From assembly GCA_030749435.1 (NCBI GenBank), contig JASMKH010000017.1:1-53672 (forward strand): DNA of 53,672 nucleotides, in the 5' to 3' direction. Origin of the DNA: Phycisphaerales bacterium (GTDB lineage: Bacteria; Planctomycetota; Phycisphaerae; Phycisphaerales; SM1A02). The translations under genes were made by a program, and so were the position numbers. The notes below the pieces were generated by a model that was not told the origin of the DNA, ran no database searches, and worked only from the letters and a program-made list of their open reading frames with translations. Positions 41,341 to 50,649 of this stretch are shown here, piece after piece (position 1 is the stretch's first letter; every line of letters begins with the position of its first letter).

Positions 41341-44286
41341 ATGACACCAACGAGAATGGTCGCTTCTGCGGCCTGTCTGGTCGTCGGAACCGTGACGTGC
41401 TGCGGCACCGCCTCGGCCGCGCTGCCGTATGGCCTCCGCTCGGGACACCTCCCACTCCACGCCATCCAGATGATTGAACTCCCCGGCCCCGACTATGGAG
41501 CCATCGCAGCCCAGGATGCCCGCCGCAGCGAGCAGGGGCTCCCGCTCCTCTTCGCAGAACCCCATGCCGTCGCAGTCGATCCGGCACACGAGGGCACCTG
41601 GGAGTGGCTCCCTGAGGGCGACCTCCTGTGGCGGCTCCGAGTCTTTTCTGAAGGCTCGGCGCACCTCAATTTCGGATTCACGCACTTCGAGCTTCCTCGA
41701 ACCGCTTCGGTCCACATGTACAGCCTTGACGGCAGCGACGTCCTCGGCCCGCTGACCATGGACGATGCCAACGCGGATGGCGGCATCTGGACCCGCGTCA
41801 TCCAAGGTGGCGAAGTTGTCATCGAAGCGACGCTCGCCCCCTCGGACCGCGCCGCGTTCGAGTCGGGGGTGCTGCTCTCCTCCATCAACGTCGGGTATCG
41901 AGGTTTCGCAAGCGGCTCCTCGCGAGGCAGCTCCGAGTCCTGCAACATCGACGTCGCCTGCAGCGAGGGAGACGCCTGGCGGGATGAGATCGCTTCGGTC
42001 GGCGTGTACACCGTCGAGGGCTACTGGACCTGCTCCGGTTTCATGGTGAACAACACGGCAGGAGATCAGCGACCGCTCTTCTTGACGGCCAATCACTGCG
42101 GCATCGGCACGAGCAATGACCAGACGGTGGTCGTCTACTGGAATCATGAGAACTCATTCTGCCGCACGCCCGGAAGCGGAGACAGTGGCGGAAGTGGCGA
42201 CGGGAGTTATTCGCAGTACACCAGTGGTGCGACGTATCTGGCGGGGAACAGTTACTACGACACCACCATCGTCGATCTGGCCGCAAGCCCGGACGCGGAG
42301 TGGGGCGTCACCTTTGCCGGTTGGTCCAGAGCAACCACCGCCAGCAACGGGGCTGGCATCCACCATCCTGAGTGCGCCGAAAAACGAATTAGTTTCCCGG
42401 ACACCACGACTGCCGACGGCAGATACTGGAGGGTCAACTGGAACACCGGCCGCACCGCGCCTGGATCAAGCGGATCTCCGCTCTTCGGAGGCGACCATCG
42501 GGCCATCGGGCAACTCTGCTGCGGCAACTCGTACTGCTGGAATGATGACGATGACTACTACGGCCGCGGCTTTGCGGGGGCGTGGTCCGCACTGTCGGCC
42601 TATCTCGACCCGCTCAATACCGATCCAACAGGAATCGACACACTGGTCCCCGGCGGATCGGGCGCAGCAAAAGGGGCATGCTGCTTCGCCGAGACCTGCA
42701 CGTACGTCACAGAACAGGAATGCCAGTCGATCGGCGGCACGTACCTGGGTGACTTCGTCTCCTGTGCGGGTAACCCCTGCGATCCATTCAATGGGGACAC
42801 CTGCAACGCGGCGCAGCTGGCCGTCGTGGGTGCCAATGCATTTGAGACGACGACCGCAACAGACAGCGGGTTCGGAGCCCCCGACGAGAGTCAATGCTCC
42901 AACACCTTCCTAGATTGGGATGACAGCCCGGACCGTTGGTTCAAGTGGCAATCTCCGGGCGACGGGACGATCGACCTCGACACGTGTGATCCATCGTCCT
43001 ACGACACGTCCATGGTCCTCTATCAAGGTGACTCCTGCGACAATCTCACCCAGATTGCCTGCAATGGAGACGGCCCGGATGACGTCTCCTGCCAAGAGTA
43101 CTACAGCCAGATTCCGGGCATCGCGGTGACCAGCGCTCAGACCTACTGGATCCGACTCGGCGGGTGGAAGGCTGCAACGGGTACTGGAACGCTCAACCTC
43201 ACTTACAGCGGCACGTCTGATCCGACTGGTGGCTGTTGCCTCGGTATCTCCTGCGAAGTTCGAACCGCAGCTGACTGCGCGCTGAACGGTGGGATGTATC
43301 TCGGAGACGGCACCGACTGCCTCGGCAACCCCTGCGGGGAGCCGATTGTCGGGGCCTGCTGCCTCGGCGGCGAGTGCACCGTATCGACCGAATCAGACTG
43401 CCTGCTCACCGGAGGCAACTACCTCGGAGACGACTCTGACTGCACGGACAATCCGTGCGATACCGGTGGCGGCGCGTACCTCGACATTCGGTGGAAAGTC
43501 ATCGGCACCAATCTCCTTTCAACTGGCGAGGCCTGCTACACCTTCGACGTCTTTGCCGATATCCCGGAGGACTGGAGACTCGACGCCGTTGCCGGCAACT
43601 CACTGCAGCAGAAGACAATCTCCTCCACGACATCGTTCTATCAAAGCAGTTACGGCGGCCCCACATCCACTGACATCAATCCTGACCTCTTCCCCCTTGT
43701 CCCCGACCTTCAGTGGGACAGTCGCGTCACCATCGGATGCCTCGACTCCTCCGGCACGCCCTATGAGGAAAACGCGCTCAATGACATCGGCATCGACTGG
43801 ACCACATTTGAGTCGGGCGGTGATCTCTCCGCCAACGACGGCACGTGGTTCTGCCTGCCGACCGACCTCCAGGGCGAAACCGCACCCTTCACCGACAACA
43901 TGTGCGAGAACCGAACCGGCGTGTTCATTGCGCGACTCACGACCATGGATCACGCAGCCGAGGTCCTCGTCGAAGCCCTCTTTCAGGGCCGGGATGACGA
44001 CAACATCGTGTGGCAGGACACCGCCAGCGCCTTCATCTCCTATCAGGGTGAGCAGGACTGCAACGGGAATCTCAATCCGGACGCCTGCGACATCGCAAGC
44101 GGCGACAGCGACGACGACAACGGCAACGGCATTCCAGATGAGTGCGAGAGCGGATGCCAGTGGGATCTGAATGGCGACGGCACGACAGACGTCAACGACC
44201 TGTTGGAACTGATCGGCGGATTCGGCAGCCAGTATGACGTCGACGAACTTCTGGCCCTGCTTGCGGAGTTCGGATGCGGCGGCTGA
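41341..44286 (+). CDS. Extracellular trypsin-like serine protease with GACC repeats, PPC domain and EF-hand tail
   Basis: 981 aa. Signal peptide ~1-27, then a propeptide-like region (~28-190). The protease domain (~200-430) resembles lysyl endopeptidase-type S1 proteases: H252 in FLTANHCG, D307 in YYDTTIVDL and S377 in GSSGSPLF. A six-Cys GACC repeat (~445-480) comes next, then a pre-peptidase C-terminal-type domain (~482-625, DRWFKWQSPGDGTIDLDT). Two more GACC repeats (~628-705), an uncharacterised ~220-residue beta domain (~716-935) and an EF-hand-like tail (DLNGDGTTDVNDLLELIGGFG...) complete it. Paralogue of the next gene. The propeptide implies secretion as a zymogen. Confidence 0.9.
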   Translation: MTPTRMVASAACLVVGTVTCCGTASAALPYGLRSGHLPLHAIQMIELPGPDYGAIAAQDARRSEQGLPLLFAEPHAVAVDPAHEGTWEWLPEGDLLWRLRVFSEGSAHLNFGFTHFELPRTASVHMYSLDGSDVLGPLTMDDANADGGIWTRVIQGGEVVIEATLAPSDRAAFESGVLLSSINVGYRGFASGSSRGSSESCNIDVACSEGDAWRDEIASVGVYTVEGYWTCSGFMVNNTAGDQRPLFLTANHCGIGTSNDQTVVVYWNHENSFCRTPGSGDSGGSGDGSYSQYTSGATYLAGNSYYDTTIVDLAASPDAEWGVTFAGWSRATTASNGAGIHHPECAEKRISFPDTTTADGRYWRVNWNTGRTAPGSSGSPLFGGDHRAIGQLCCGNSYCWNDDDDYYGRGFAGAWSALSAYLDPLNTDPTGIDTLVPGGSGAAKGACCFAETCTYVTEQECQSIGGTYLGDFVSCAGNPCDPFNGDTCNAAQLAVVGANAFETTTATDSGFGAPDESQCSNTFLDWDDSPDRWFKWQSPGDGTIDLDTCDPSSYDTSMVLYQGDSCDNLTQIACNGDGPDDVSCQEYYSQIPGIAVTSAQTYWIRLGGWKAATGTGTLNLTYSGTSDPTGGCCLGISCEVRTAADCALNGGMYLGDGTDCLGNPCGEPIVGACCLGGECTVSTESDCLLTGGNYLGDDSDCTDNPCDTGGGAYLDIRWKVIGTNLLSTGEACYTFDVFADIPEDWRLDAVAGNSLQQKTISSTTSFYQSSYGGPTSTDINPDLFPLVPDLQWDSRVTIGCLDSSGTPYEENALNDIGIDWTTFESGGDLSANDGTWFCLPTDLQGETAPFTDNMCENRTGVFIARLTTMDHAAEVLVEALFQGRDDDNIVWQDTASAFISYQGEQDCNGNLNPDACDIASGDSDDDNGNGIPDECESGCQWDLNGDGTTDVNDLLELIGGFGSQYDVDELLALLAEFGCGG

Positions 44287-44425
44287 ACCGCCAACGCTCA
44301 AACAGGGCCCGCATGGTCCCTGCACTATTCATGCCGCGGTGCCAGATCAGGCCCTGCAACCCCCCGGTTCCCCCGGATTCCGCCACTGCCAGTGGAACCG
44401 ATCGCCCCCCGCCACGGACAAATGG

Positions 44426-44453
44426 TTGACATGGGCCGCTCATGGGGTATCCA
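44426..44453 (+). promoter_or_regulatory. Candidate sigma-70-type promoter of second protease gene
   Basis: A perfect TTGACA (44426-44431), 16-nt spacer and TATCCA (44448-44453). The start near 44460 gives a ~28-nt leader with AGAGGAG 7 nt before the ATG at 44488. The second protease can therefore be expressed independently of the first. Confidence 0.5.
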
Positions 44454-44487
44454 TGAGGTTCAGCGGCCCGCATAGAGGAGTACATCA

Positions 44488-46974
44488 ATGCGTCAACGAT
44501 CGTTTGCGTCCCTCAGGACGGTGGCTGTGGTCATCGGCCTTGCGGGTGCCACCGCCGCCCAGGCCTCGACCTGGGGCCTCTCTCAAGGTCACCTGCCGAT
44601 CGATGTCGTCGAGCTCATCGAGATGCCGGGCCCGAATTACGGCCGGCTCGAGATTGAAGACGCCGAGCGAGCATTGAACGGGCTCCCCGCACGCATCGCC
44701 GTTCCAAACTCAGTGTCCCTGACACCCGCCAATGCTGGCACATGGGAGCTGATCGGCGACGATCGCCTCATGTGGCGACTCCGGGTGCTCTCGCCGGGCG
44801 CCGCTCACATCAACTTCGGCTTCGGCCGGTTCGAGCTGCCGCCCTCGGCCGACTTCTCGATCTACTCGTTCGACGGCCTCGATATCACCGAGCAGATGGG
44901 CAGCGACGATAACCCCCCCAGTGGCGAGTACTGGACCAGAGTATTGCACGGCGAAGAAGTGGTCATCGAGATCAGCGTCGACCTCGCCGATCGCGCGTCG
45001 CTCCAGCAGAACATCGAGTTGACGGCCATCAACGAGGGCTACCGCGGGTTGGGCGCTCCGCCCACCCGAGGGGCGTCCGAGAGTTGCAACGTCGACGTCG
45101 TGTGCCCACTGGGCGACGACTGGTGGGACGAGATTCCGTCAGTCGGTGTGTATACCGTCAGTGGCTGGTGGACCTGCACCGGCGCGCTCATCAACAACAC
45201 CAATGAGGACCAGACACCCTACTTCCTGACCGCCGACCACTGCGGCATCAATACGGGCAATGACCAGTCGGTCGTGGTGTACTGGAATCACCAGAACAGT
45301 TATTGCCGCGAAGGGAACAGCAGTGGCAACAACGGCAATGGAAACTACAACCAGTCGACATCTGGTTCCCAGTACCTCGTCAGTGGCAGCAGCAGCGACT
45401 ACTGCCTCGTTCGCCTCACCGGCAGCATCAATGACGCATGGGAGTTGACCTTCTCCGGCTGGAATCGGTCATCGTCAACCCCCACGCACGGCGTTGGCAT
45501 CCACCATCCCGAGACGGCCGAGAAGCGAATTTCCTCGGTCGATACGACTTACAGCAGCGGATCGATGTGGGGTGTCAACTGGGGTGAGGGGCGAACGGCT
45601 CCAGGTTCCTCCGGGTCGCCTCTCTACAACGCGAGCCACCAGATCGTCGGTCAGTTGTATGGCGGATGGTCCTACTGCACCAACGACGATGATGACGTGT
45701 ACGGGAAGCTCAGCCTGTCCTGGTCGGGTCTTGATGACTACCTCGATCCCGCCGGCACCGGATCATCTTTCCTCAATACGCTGAACCCATGGGACGGCAG
45801 CGGCAATGGCGGCGTGTGTTGCCTTGGTGGCAGCTGCTACACCGTCAACGAAACCTCATGCGCAAACGCTGGCGGCCAGTGGCAGCCCGATCAGACATGC
45901 GGAACCGTCAATTGCGCAGACCCCGACCCGACGGGCGGCTGCTGTGTCGGCACTTCCTGCTCGGTCTCCACCGAGGCCAATTGCACCGGAACCTATCTCG
46001 GCGATGACACCGATTGCGCTGGCGATCCGTGCGCTCCGGACCCGACCGGCGGATGCTGCGTCGGCGTGAGCTGCGCCGAGTACACCGCAAGTGACTGCAC
46101 CGCTGCGGGCGGCACCTATCTCGGTGACGGCACCGACTGCTCGGGAAGCCCATGTGGCTCCGGCGACCTCACGGTTCGATGGAAAGTCGTCGGAACCGAC
46201 CTGATCTCCACCGGCGAAGCCTGTTACACGGTCGACGTCTATGCAGAGCTCCCGACCGGTTGGCGACTTGACGCCGTCGCAGGCAACAGCCTGCAGCAGA
46301 AGACGGTCGCTTCGTCGACGAGTTTCTATCAGGACGGGTACGGCGGACCGACGAGTCAGGAAGTCAATCCCGACTTCTACCCGCTCGCTCCCGATCTTGA
46401 GTGGGACAGCCGCGTCACGATCGGCAGTTTGGACTCTTCGGGCAATCCGTATGGTGAGAATGCCCTCAACAACATCGGCATCGATTGGACGGACTTCGAG
46501 GCCGGAGGCGCGCTCAGCGCTGGCAACGGCACGTGGTTCTGCCTGCCGACGGATGCACAGGGCCAGAGCGTGGCGTTCACCGACAGCGACTGCACAGCAC
46601 GCAACGGGGTGCTGATCGCCAGGCTCACGACGATGGAGCACTCCTCGGAGATCCTCTTCGAAGCACTGTTCCAGGGCCGCGACGGGCTCAATGAGACGTG
46701 GCAGGACACGGCTTCAGGGACCGTCTCCTACAACGGTGAGCTCGACTGCAACTTGAATGGCAATCCGGATGCATGCGACATCGCCAACGGCTCCAGCCAG
46801 GACGCCAATGGCAATGGCGTTCCGGACGAGTGCGAGACCGGCTGTGAATTCGACCTCGACGGCGACGGCGATGTCGATGTCGATGACATCCTGGAGGTCA
46901 TCAACGGCTTTGGAAGCCAGTATGACGTCGATGATCTGCTGGCGACCATCTCCGAGTTCGGTTGCGGCGGCTGA
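44488..46974 (+). CDS. Extracellular trypsin-like serine protease, paralogue without PPC domain
   Basis: 828 aa, same plan as the preceding gene: signal peptide (~1-27), propeptide-like region, S1-type protease with H251 (FLTADHCG), D304 (SSSDYCLVRL) and S375 (GSSGSPLY). Three GACC-type repeats follow in a row (~440-555), then the same uncharacterised beta domain (~562-780) and an EF-hand-like tail (DLDGDGDVDVDDILEVINGFG). It lacks the pre-peptidase domain of its neighbour. The D site carries C within SDYCLVRL where the paralogue has T. The two genes are 201 bp apart and look like an old tandem duplication. Confidence 0.9.
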   Translation: MRQRSFASLRTVAVVIGLAGATAAQASTWGLSQGHLPIDVVELIEMPGPNYGRLEIEDAERALNGLPARIAVPNSVSLTPANAGTWELIGDDRLMWRLRVLSPGAAHINFGFGRFELPPSADFSIYSFDGLDITEQMGSDDNPPSGEYWTRVLHGEEVVIEISVDLADRASLQQNIELTAINEGYRGLGAPPTRGASESCNVDVVCPLGDDWWDEIPSVGVYTVSGWWTCTGALINNTNEDQTPYFLTADHCGINTGNDQSVVVYWNHQNSYCREGNSSGNNGNGNYNQSTSGSQYLVSGSSSDYCLVRLTGSINDAWELTFSGWNRSSSTPTHGVGIHHPETAEKRISSVDTTYSSGSMWGVNWGEGRTAPGSSGSPLYNASHQIVGQLYGGWSYCTNDDDDVYGKLSLSWSGLDDYLDPAGTGSSFLNTLNPWDGSGNGGVCCLGGSCYTVNETSCANAGGQWQPDQTCGTVNCADPDPTGGCCVGTSCSVSTEANCTGTYLGDDTDCAGDPCAPDPTGGCCVGVSCAEYTASDCTAAGGTYLGDGTDCSGSPCGSGDLTVRWKVVGTDLISTGEACYTVDVYAELPTGWRLDAVAGNSLQQKTVASSTSFYQDGYGGPTSQEVNPDFYPLAPDLEWDSRVTIGSLDSSGNPYGENALNNIGIDWTDFEAGGALSAGNGTWFCLPTDAQGQSVAFTDSDCTARNGVLIARLTTMEHSSEILFEALFQGRDGLNETWQDTASGTVSYNGELDCNLNGNPDACDIANGSSQDANGNGVPDECETGCEFDLDGDGDVDVDDILEVINGFGSQYDVDDLLATISEFGCGG

Positions 46975-47003
46975 GCCGAATCAGCCAACTCAGTCACATA
47001 CCC

Positions 47004-47034
47004 CAGCCGCCGGTTCCTCAGGAGCCGGCGGCTG
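47004..47034. terminator. Convergent-gene hairpin, possible bidirectional terminator
   Basis: A perfect 10-bp GC stem (CAGCCGCCGG 47004-47013 with 47025-47034) and 11-nt loop lie between the stops of the second protease gene and the convergent 5-oxoprolinase gene. There is no T-run, so efficiency is doubtful. Confidence 0.45.
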
Positions 47035-47039
47035 TGCAT

Positions 47040-50000
47040 TCACTCCGCCAGATACCCTCCGCCGCCGGGCGTCTCGATGTGAAGAACATCGCCCCGGTCG
47101 ACCTGCGCCCGGAAACAGCCGGGAAGCTCCTGCACACCTCCTCCATGCCGGATGATCGTCTGGATTCCGACAGCCCCCGGACCGCCACCCGCGATCCCGT
47201 GAGGGGCCCTTGTCCGCCTTCCCGAGAGCAGTGAGGCCTGCATGGGGGCCAGAAACCGAAGCGTCCGAATGGCCCCCGCCCCGCCGGAGAACCGGCCGGA
47301 TCCACCCGATCGCGGACGCAGCCCAAATCGCTCGACCCGGACGGGGAATCGTTCTTCGAGCACCTCGGGATCTGTCAGCAGGCTGTTTGTCATGTGCGTG
47401 TGCACCGCGGATGCCCCGGCGAAGGGTGCACCACGCCAGATCCCCGCGCCAGACCCTCCACAGATCGTTTCGTAGTATTGAAGCCGCGCATCACCAAACG
47501 TCAGGTTGTTCATTGTCCCCTGCGACGCCGCCTGCACACCGAAGGCCCCGAGCAACGCATCAACAATGATCTGGCTGGTCTCCACATTGCCGCCGACCAC
47601 CGCTGCGCCTGCGGCTGGAGCAAGCATGCAACCGTCGGGAACAATCAAGTCGATCGGCTCAAGACACCCGTCGTTGAGCGGGATGTCATCGTCTACCAGG
47701 CACCGCACAACGTACAGCACTGCGGCGCGAGTGATCGCCAGGGGCGCATTCGTGTTCCCTGGTCGCTGATCGCTGGTGCCCGCAAAGTCGATGATTGTGC
47801 GTTCAGCCGTCGGTTCAACGCTTACGCGTACCATGCCACCATCATCCATCGATGCCTCAAACTTGCCGCCAGCGCAATGCCGCAATGTTTGACGAACGCA
47901 CTCCGATGCATTTCGACGCACGGCTTCCATCGCTGAGGCCAACCCCTTCTGTCCAAGGTCTGCACGCATTGCATCGAGCAGCGCCATGCCCCGCGTGTTG
48001 GCACCAATCTGGGCTCGGAGATCGTCGACATTGACGTCAGGTTGCCGCGCTGGCCACGCGCCGAACGTCAGCTTTTCTCGAAGCGGTCCCTCCAGCAGGA
48101 CACCGCCACGAACAAGCGGCTCGGCGTCGAAGACGATCCCTTCCTCCTCAATCGAGGTGGAGTCTCCTGGCATTGATCCCGGGCTCGTTCCTCCAATGTC
48201 AGCGTGGTGCGCCCGGCTCGCGACGAGGTGCACACACCGCGCGTCGTGGAACACGGGGGATATCACGGTCAGATCGGGCAGGTGCGTCCCTCCATGTGCA
48301 GGGTCACTGTCGACGTACGCGTCCCCCGCCGCCATGGTGGACCCATGGACATCCAGAACGCGGCGAACGCTCGCGCCCATCGACCCAAGGTGGACCGGCA
48401 TGTGAGGGCCGTTCGCCACGAGCCTGCCCTCCGAATCGAATACCGCGCAGGAGTAATCACGCCGCTCCTTGACATTGACGCTGCTTGCAGTGTGCTGCAG
48501 CACGGTGCCCATCTCCCGGCAGATTGCCAGAAACCTCCGGTTGGCCACCTCAATGTCAGCGGGGCTGCTCGCGTCGAATCCACGCCGCCGCGGCGCGTTC
48601 TGTCTTGAGAGCAGCACTCCGCCCTCCGAAGATCGGACCGCCCGCCATCCGGTCTCAACCACCGTGGTGGAGCCGGGCTGCAGAATCACAGCGGGGCCAT
48701 CGATTGGTTCCGCTGGATGCGTTGACAGAATCGGCACGTCTCGCCAAACGCCTTCGGTCCACATGCGACTTGAACCGGCACTGGCGCCGCGTTCATTCAC
48801 CGCAGTGGGCCACGATCTGGCCGACTCGGCGACGGCCCGCACTTCGACCGAATCCGCGATCAGCGGACCGTCAATCTCAAAGCCGAACCGGCTCAGGCAG
48901 GCGGCTCGGTAGGCTCGATCCATGACCTCGGAATCGTCAAGCGACACCTGAATTGTCCGATCCCATCGATGACCGCGGACCGCCACGGTCACCTCCACCC
49001 GATCGGCGATCGAGCCAGTGGCAGCAAGTTCGCCCAACGCGTCAGCCTGCAACTGGTCGACGGCCTCACAGATTCGGCGGCTGTCACCCAGGTCGCAGCC
49101 GAGGCCACCGGCCCTCACAGCTGCGATGTCCGCCACGGCGATGCCCTGCGCCGAGAGTATCCCTGCGTGGGCGGGGATCAGCACCTGGTCAATGCCAAGC
49201 CGGGAGGCGACACGGCATGCGAGTTGCCCGGCAGCACCTCCGAAGGCGCACAACGCAGTGCCTCGAACATCGTGGCCCTGCTCAATCGACACCTGGCGAA
49301 TCGCCCCCGCAACGCCTTCAACTGCAACGTCGAGGAAGCCCTCGGCGACACCAACCGGATCGTGCGGGTCTGCAAGTGAGGCGGCGATGCCCTCCAATGC
49401 CGCCCGCGCGGCCTCGGCATCGACGGGACTCCTGCGGTCCCTTCCAAACACCGCAGGCAGGGCCGCCACGGGAAGCCGACCGAGAAAGACATGGCAGTCC
49501 GTGATGGTCACCGGCCCACCGAATCCGTAGCAGGCCGGACCAGGAGTCGCACCAGCGCTCGCCGGACCGACCCGAAGCCGCCCCCCCTTGGACTCACAAA
49601 TCGAGCCACCCCCAGCCGCAACCGTGTGCACCCGAAGCATCGGTGAGCGTACTCTGACGCCACCGATCACCGTGTCCGAACTCCGCTCCAGTGTGCCGGC
49701 GTACCACGACACATCCGTCGACGTACCGCCCATGTCCAACGCGATGACCTGACTCAGGCCGTGCCTCCGAGCTTCGTCCGCTGCAGCGACAAGTCCACCA
49801 GCTGGCCCGGATAGAACAGCGCGGCACCCCCGGAAGGACGCGACGTCAACCAGCCCGCCGCTGCTCTGCATGCAGTGAATCGGAACGCCGCAGACAGCCG
49901 CAGCGGTCCGATCCACACTGCTGTGGAGCACGGGCGTCAGGCTTGCGTCCAGAGAGACCGTGTCTATCCTCGAAATGCATCCCCGAAGCGGGCTCGTCCG

Positions 50001-50627
50001 GCTCGTCACGACTTCGGTGAAGTCGAACGCCTCGGCGATCGAGGCGATGCGGCGCTCGTGGGCGTCGTGTTTCCATCCGTGCATCAGGACGATCGCCAGA
50101 CTGGTGCAGCCCTGCGACCGGGCCGCGGCGAGGTCGGCGCGGATCGACGCCTCGTCGAGGGGCGTCACGACTTCGCCGTCTGCGCCGATCCGTTCCTTCG
50201 CTTCGATGATGTATGAGGCCACCGGATCCGGGCGAGTGATGGCGAGTTCGAAGAGCCGAGGGCGCGACTGATCCCCGATGATCGGAAGATCGCCCAAGCC
50301 TCGCGTGACAACCAACGCCGTCCGGGCTCCCGACCGTGTCAGAAGCGCATTGGTTGCCGCTGTCGTGCCGAGGCGCACACTGGCCAAAACACGGTCGTCG
50401 AGAGGTACACCGTCCTCAAGGCGGAGCGCCGAGCGGATTCCCCGAATGCACGGATCGGTGCCTGAGCCGTCATCGGCGGTTGGCACCTTGCTCGCTCGCA
50501 CCTCACCATCCCGGACCGCAAGCACATCTGTGAATGTGCCACCACGATCGATCGCGACGTGCCAACCGCTCGCCGGGGCCGTGCCGGACGATCCGCGAGG
50601 CGCTTGGATGCTCGGTCTGAGCGACAT
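47040..50627 (-). CDS. 5-oxoprolinase, fused HyuA-HyuB type (ATP-hydrolysing)
   Basis: 1195 aa single-chain enzyme. The N-terminal hydantoinase A half (~1-680) has the ASKHA phosphate loops [14 protein letters not shown] (~25-38), [11 protein letters not shown] and [12 protein letters not shown]. The C-terminal hydantoinase B half (~690-1195) has [41 protein letters not shown] and the end [10 protein letters not shown]. The family opens 5-oxoproline (pyroglutamate) to glutamate with ATP, a salvage step for glutathione breakdown and damaged glutamine; hydantoinase or acetophenone carboxylase relatives are usually split into two chains. The fused, ~1200-residue form points to true 5-oxoprolinase. 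TAGTCT lies 6 nt before the ATG. Confidence 0.9.
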   Translation of the reverse strand: MSLRPSIQAPRGSSGTAPASGWHVAIDRGGTFTDVLAVRDGEVRASKVPTADDGSGTDPCIRGIRSALRLEDGVPLDDRVLASVRLGTTAATNALLTRSGARTALVVTRGLGDLPIIGDQSRPRLFELAITRPDPVASYIIEAKERIGADGEVVTPLDEASIRADLAAARSQGCTSLAIVLMHGWKHDAHERRIASIAEAFDFTEVVTSRTSPLRGCISRIDTVSLDASLTPVLHSSVDRTAAAVCGVPIHCMQSSGGLVDVASFRGCRAVLSGPAGGLVAAADEARRHGLSQVIALDMGGTSTDVSWYAGTLERSSDTVIGGVRVRSPMLRVHTVAAGGGSICESKGGRLRVGPASAGATPGPACYGFGGPVTITDCHVFLGRLPVAALPAVFGRDRRSPVDAEAARAALEGIAASLADPHDPVGVAEGFLDVAVEGVAGAIRQVSIEQGHDVRGTALCAFGGAAGQLACRVASRLGIDQVLIPAHAGILSAQGIAVADIAAVRAGGLGCDLGDSRRICEAVDQLQADALGELAATGSIADRVEVTVAVRGHRWDRTIQVSLDDSEVMDRAYRAACLSRFGFEIDGPLIADSVEVRAVAESARSWPTAVNERGASAGSSRMWTEGVWRDVPILSTHPAEPIDGPAVILQPGSTTVVETGWRAVRSSEGGVLLSRQNAPRRRGFDASSPADIEVANRRFLAICREMGTVLQHTASSVNVKERRDYSCAVFDSEGRLVANGPHMPVHLGSMGASVRRVLDVHGSTMAAGDAYVDSDPAHGGTHLPDLTVISPVFHDARCVHLVASRAHHADIGGTSPGSMPGDSTSIEEEGIVFDAEPLVRGGVLLEGPLREKLTFGAWPARQPDVNVDDLRAQIGANTRGMALLDAMRADLGQKGLASAMEAVRRNASECVRQTLRHCAGGKFEASMDDGGMVRVSVEPTAERTIIDFAGTSDQRPGNTNAPLAITRAAVLYVVRCLVDDDIPLNDGCLEPIDLIVPDGCMLAPAAGAAVVGGNVETSQIIVDALLGAFGVQAASQGTMNNLTFGDARLQYYETICGGSGAGIWRGAPFAGASAVHTHMTNSLLTDPEVLEERFPVRVERFGLRPRSGGSGRFSGGAGAIRTLRFLAPMQASLLSGRRTRAPHGIAGGGPGAVGIQTIIRHGGGVQELPGCFRAQVDRGDVLHIETPGGGGYLAE

Positions 50628-50639
50628 GAGAAGAGACTA
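50628..50639 (-). promoter_or_regulatory. -10-like element, leaderless type
   Basis: Minus-strand TAGTCT (50639-50634) ends 6 nt before the 5-oxoprolinase ATG. A TTGACA occurs only 8 nt further upstream, too close to act as its -35. Confidence 0.45.
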
Positions 50640-50649
50640 CCAGCGTGTG

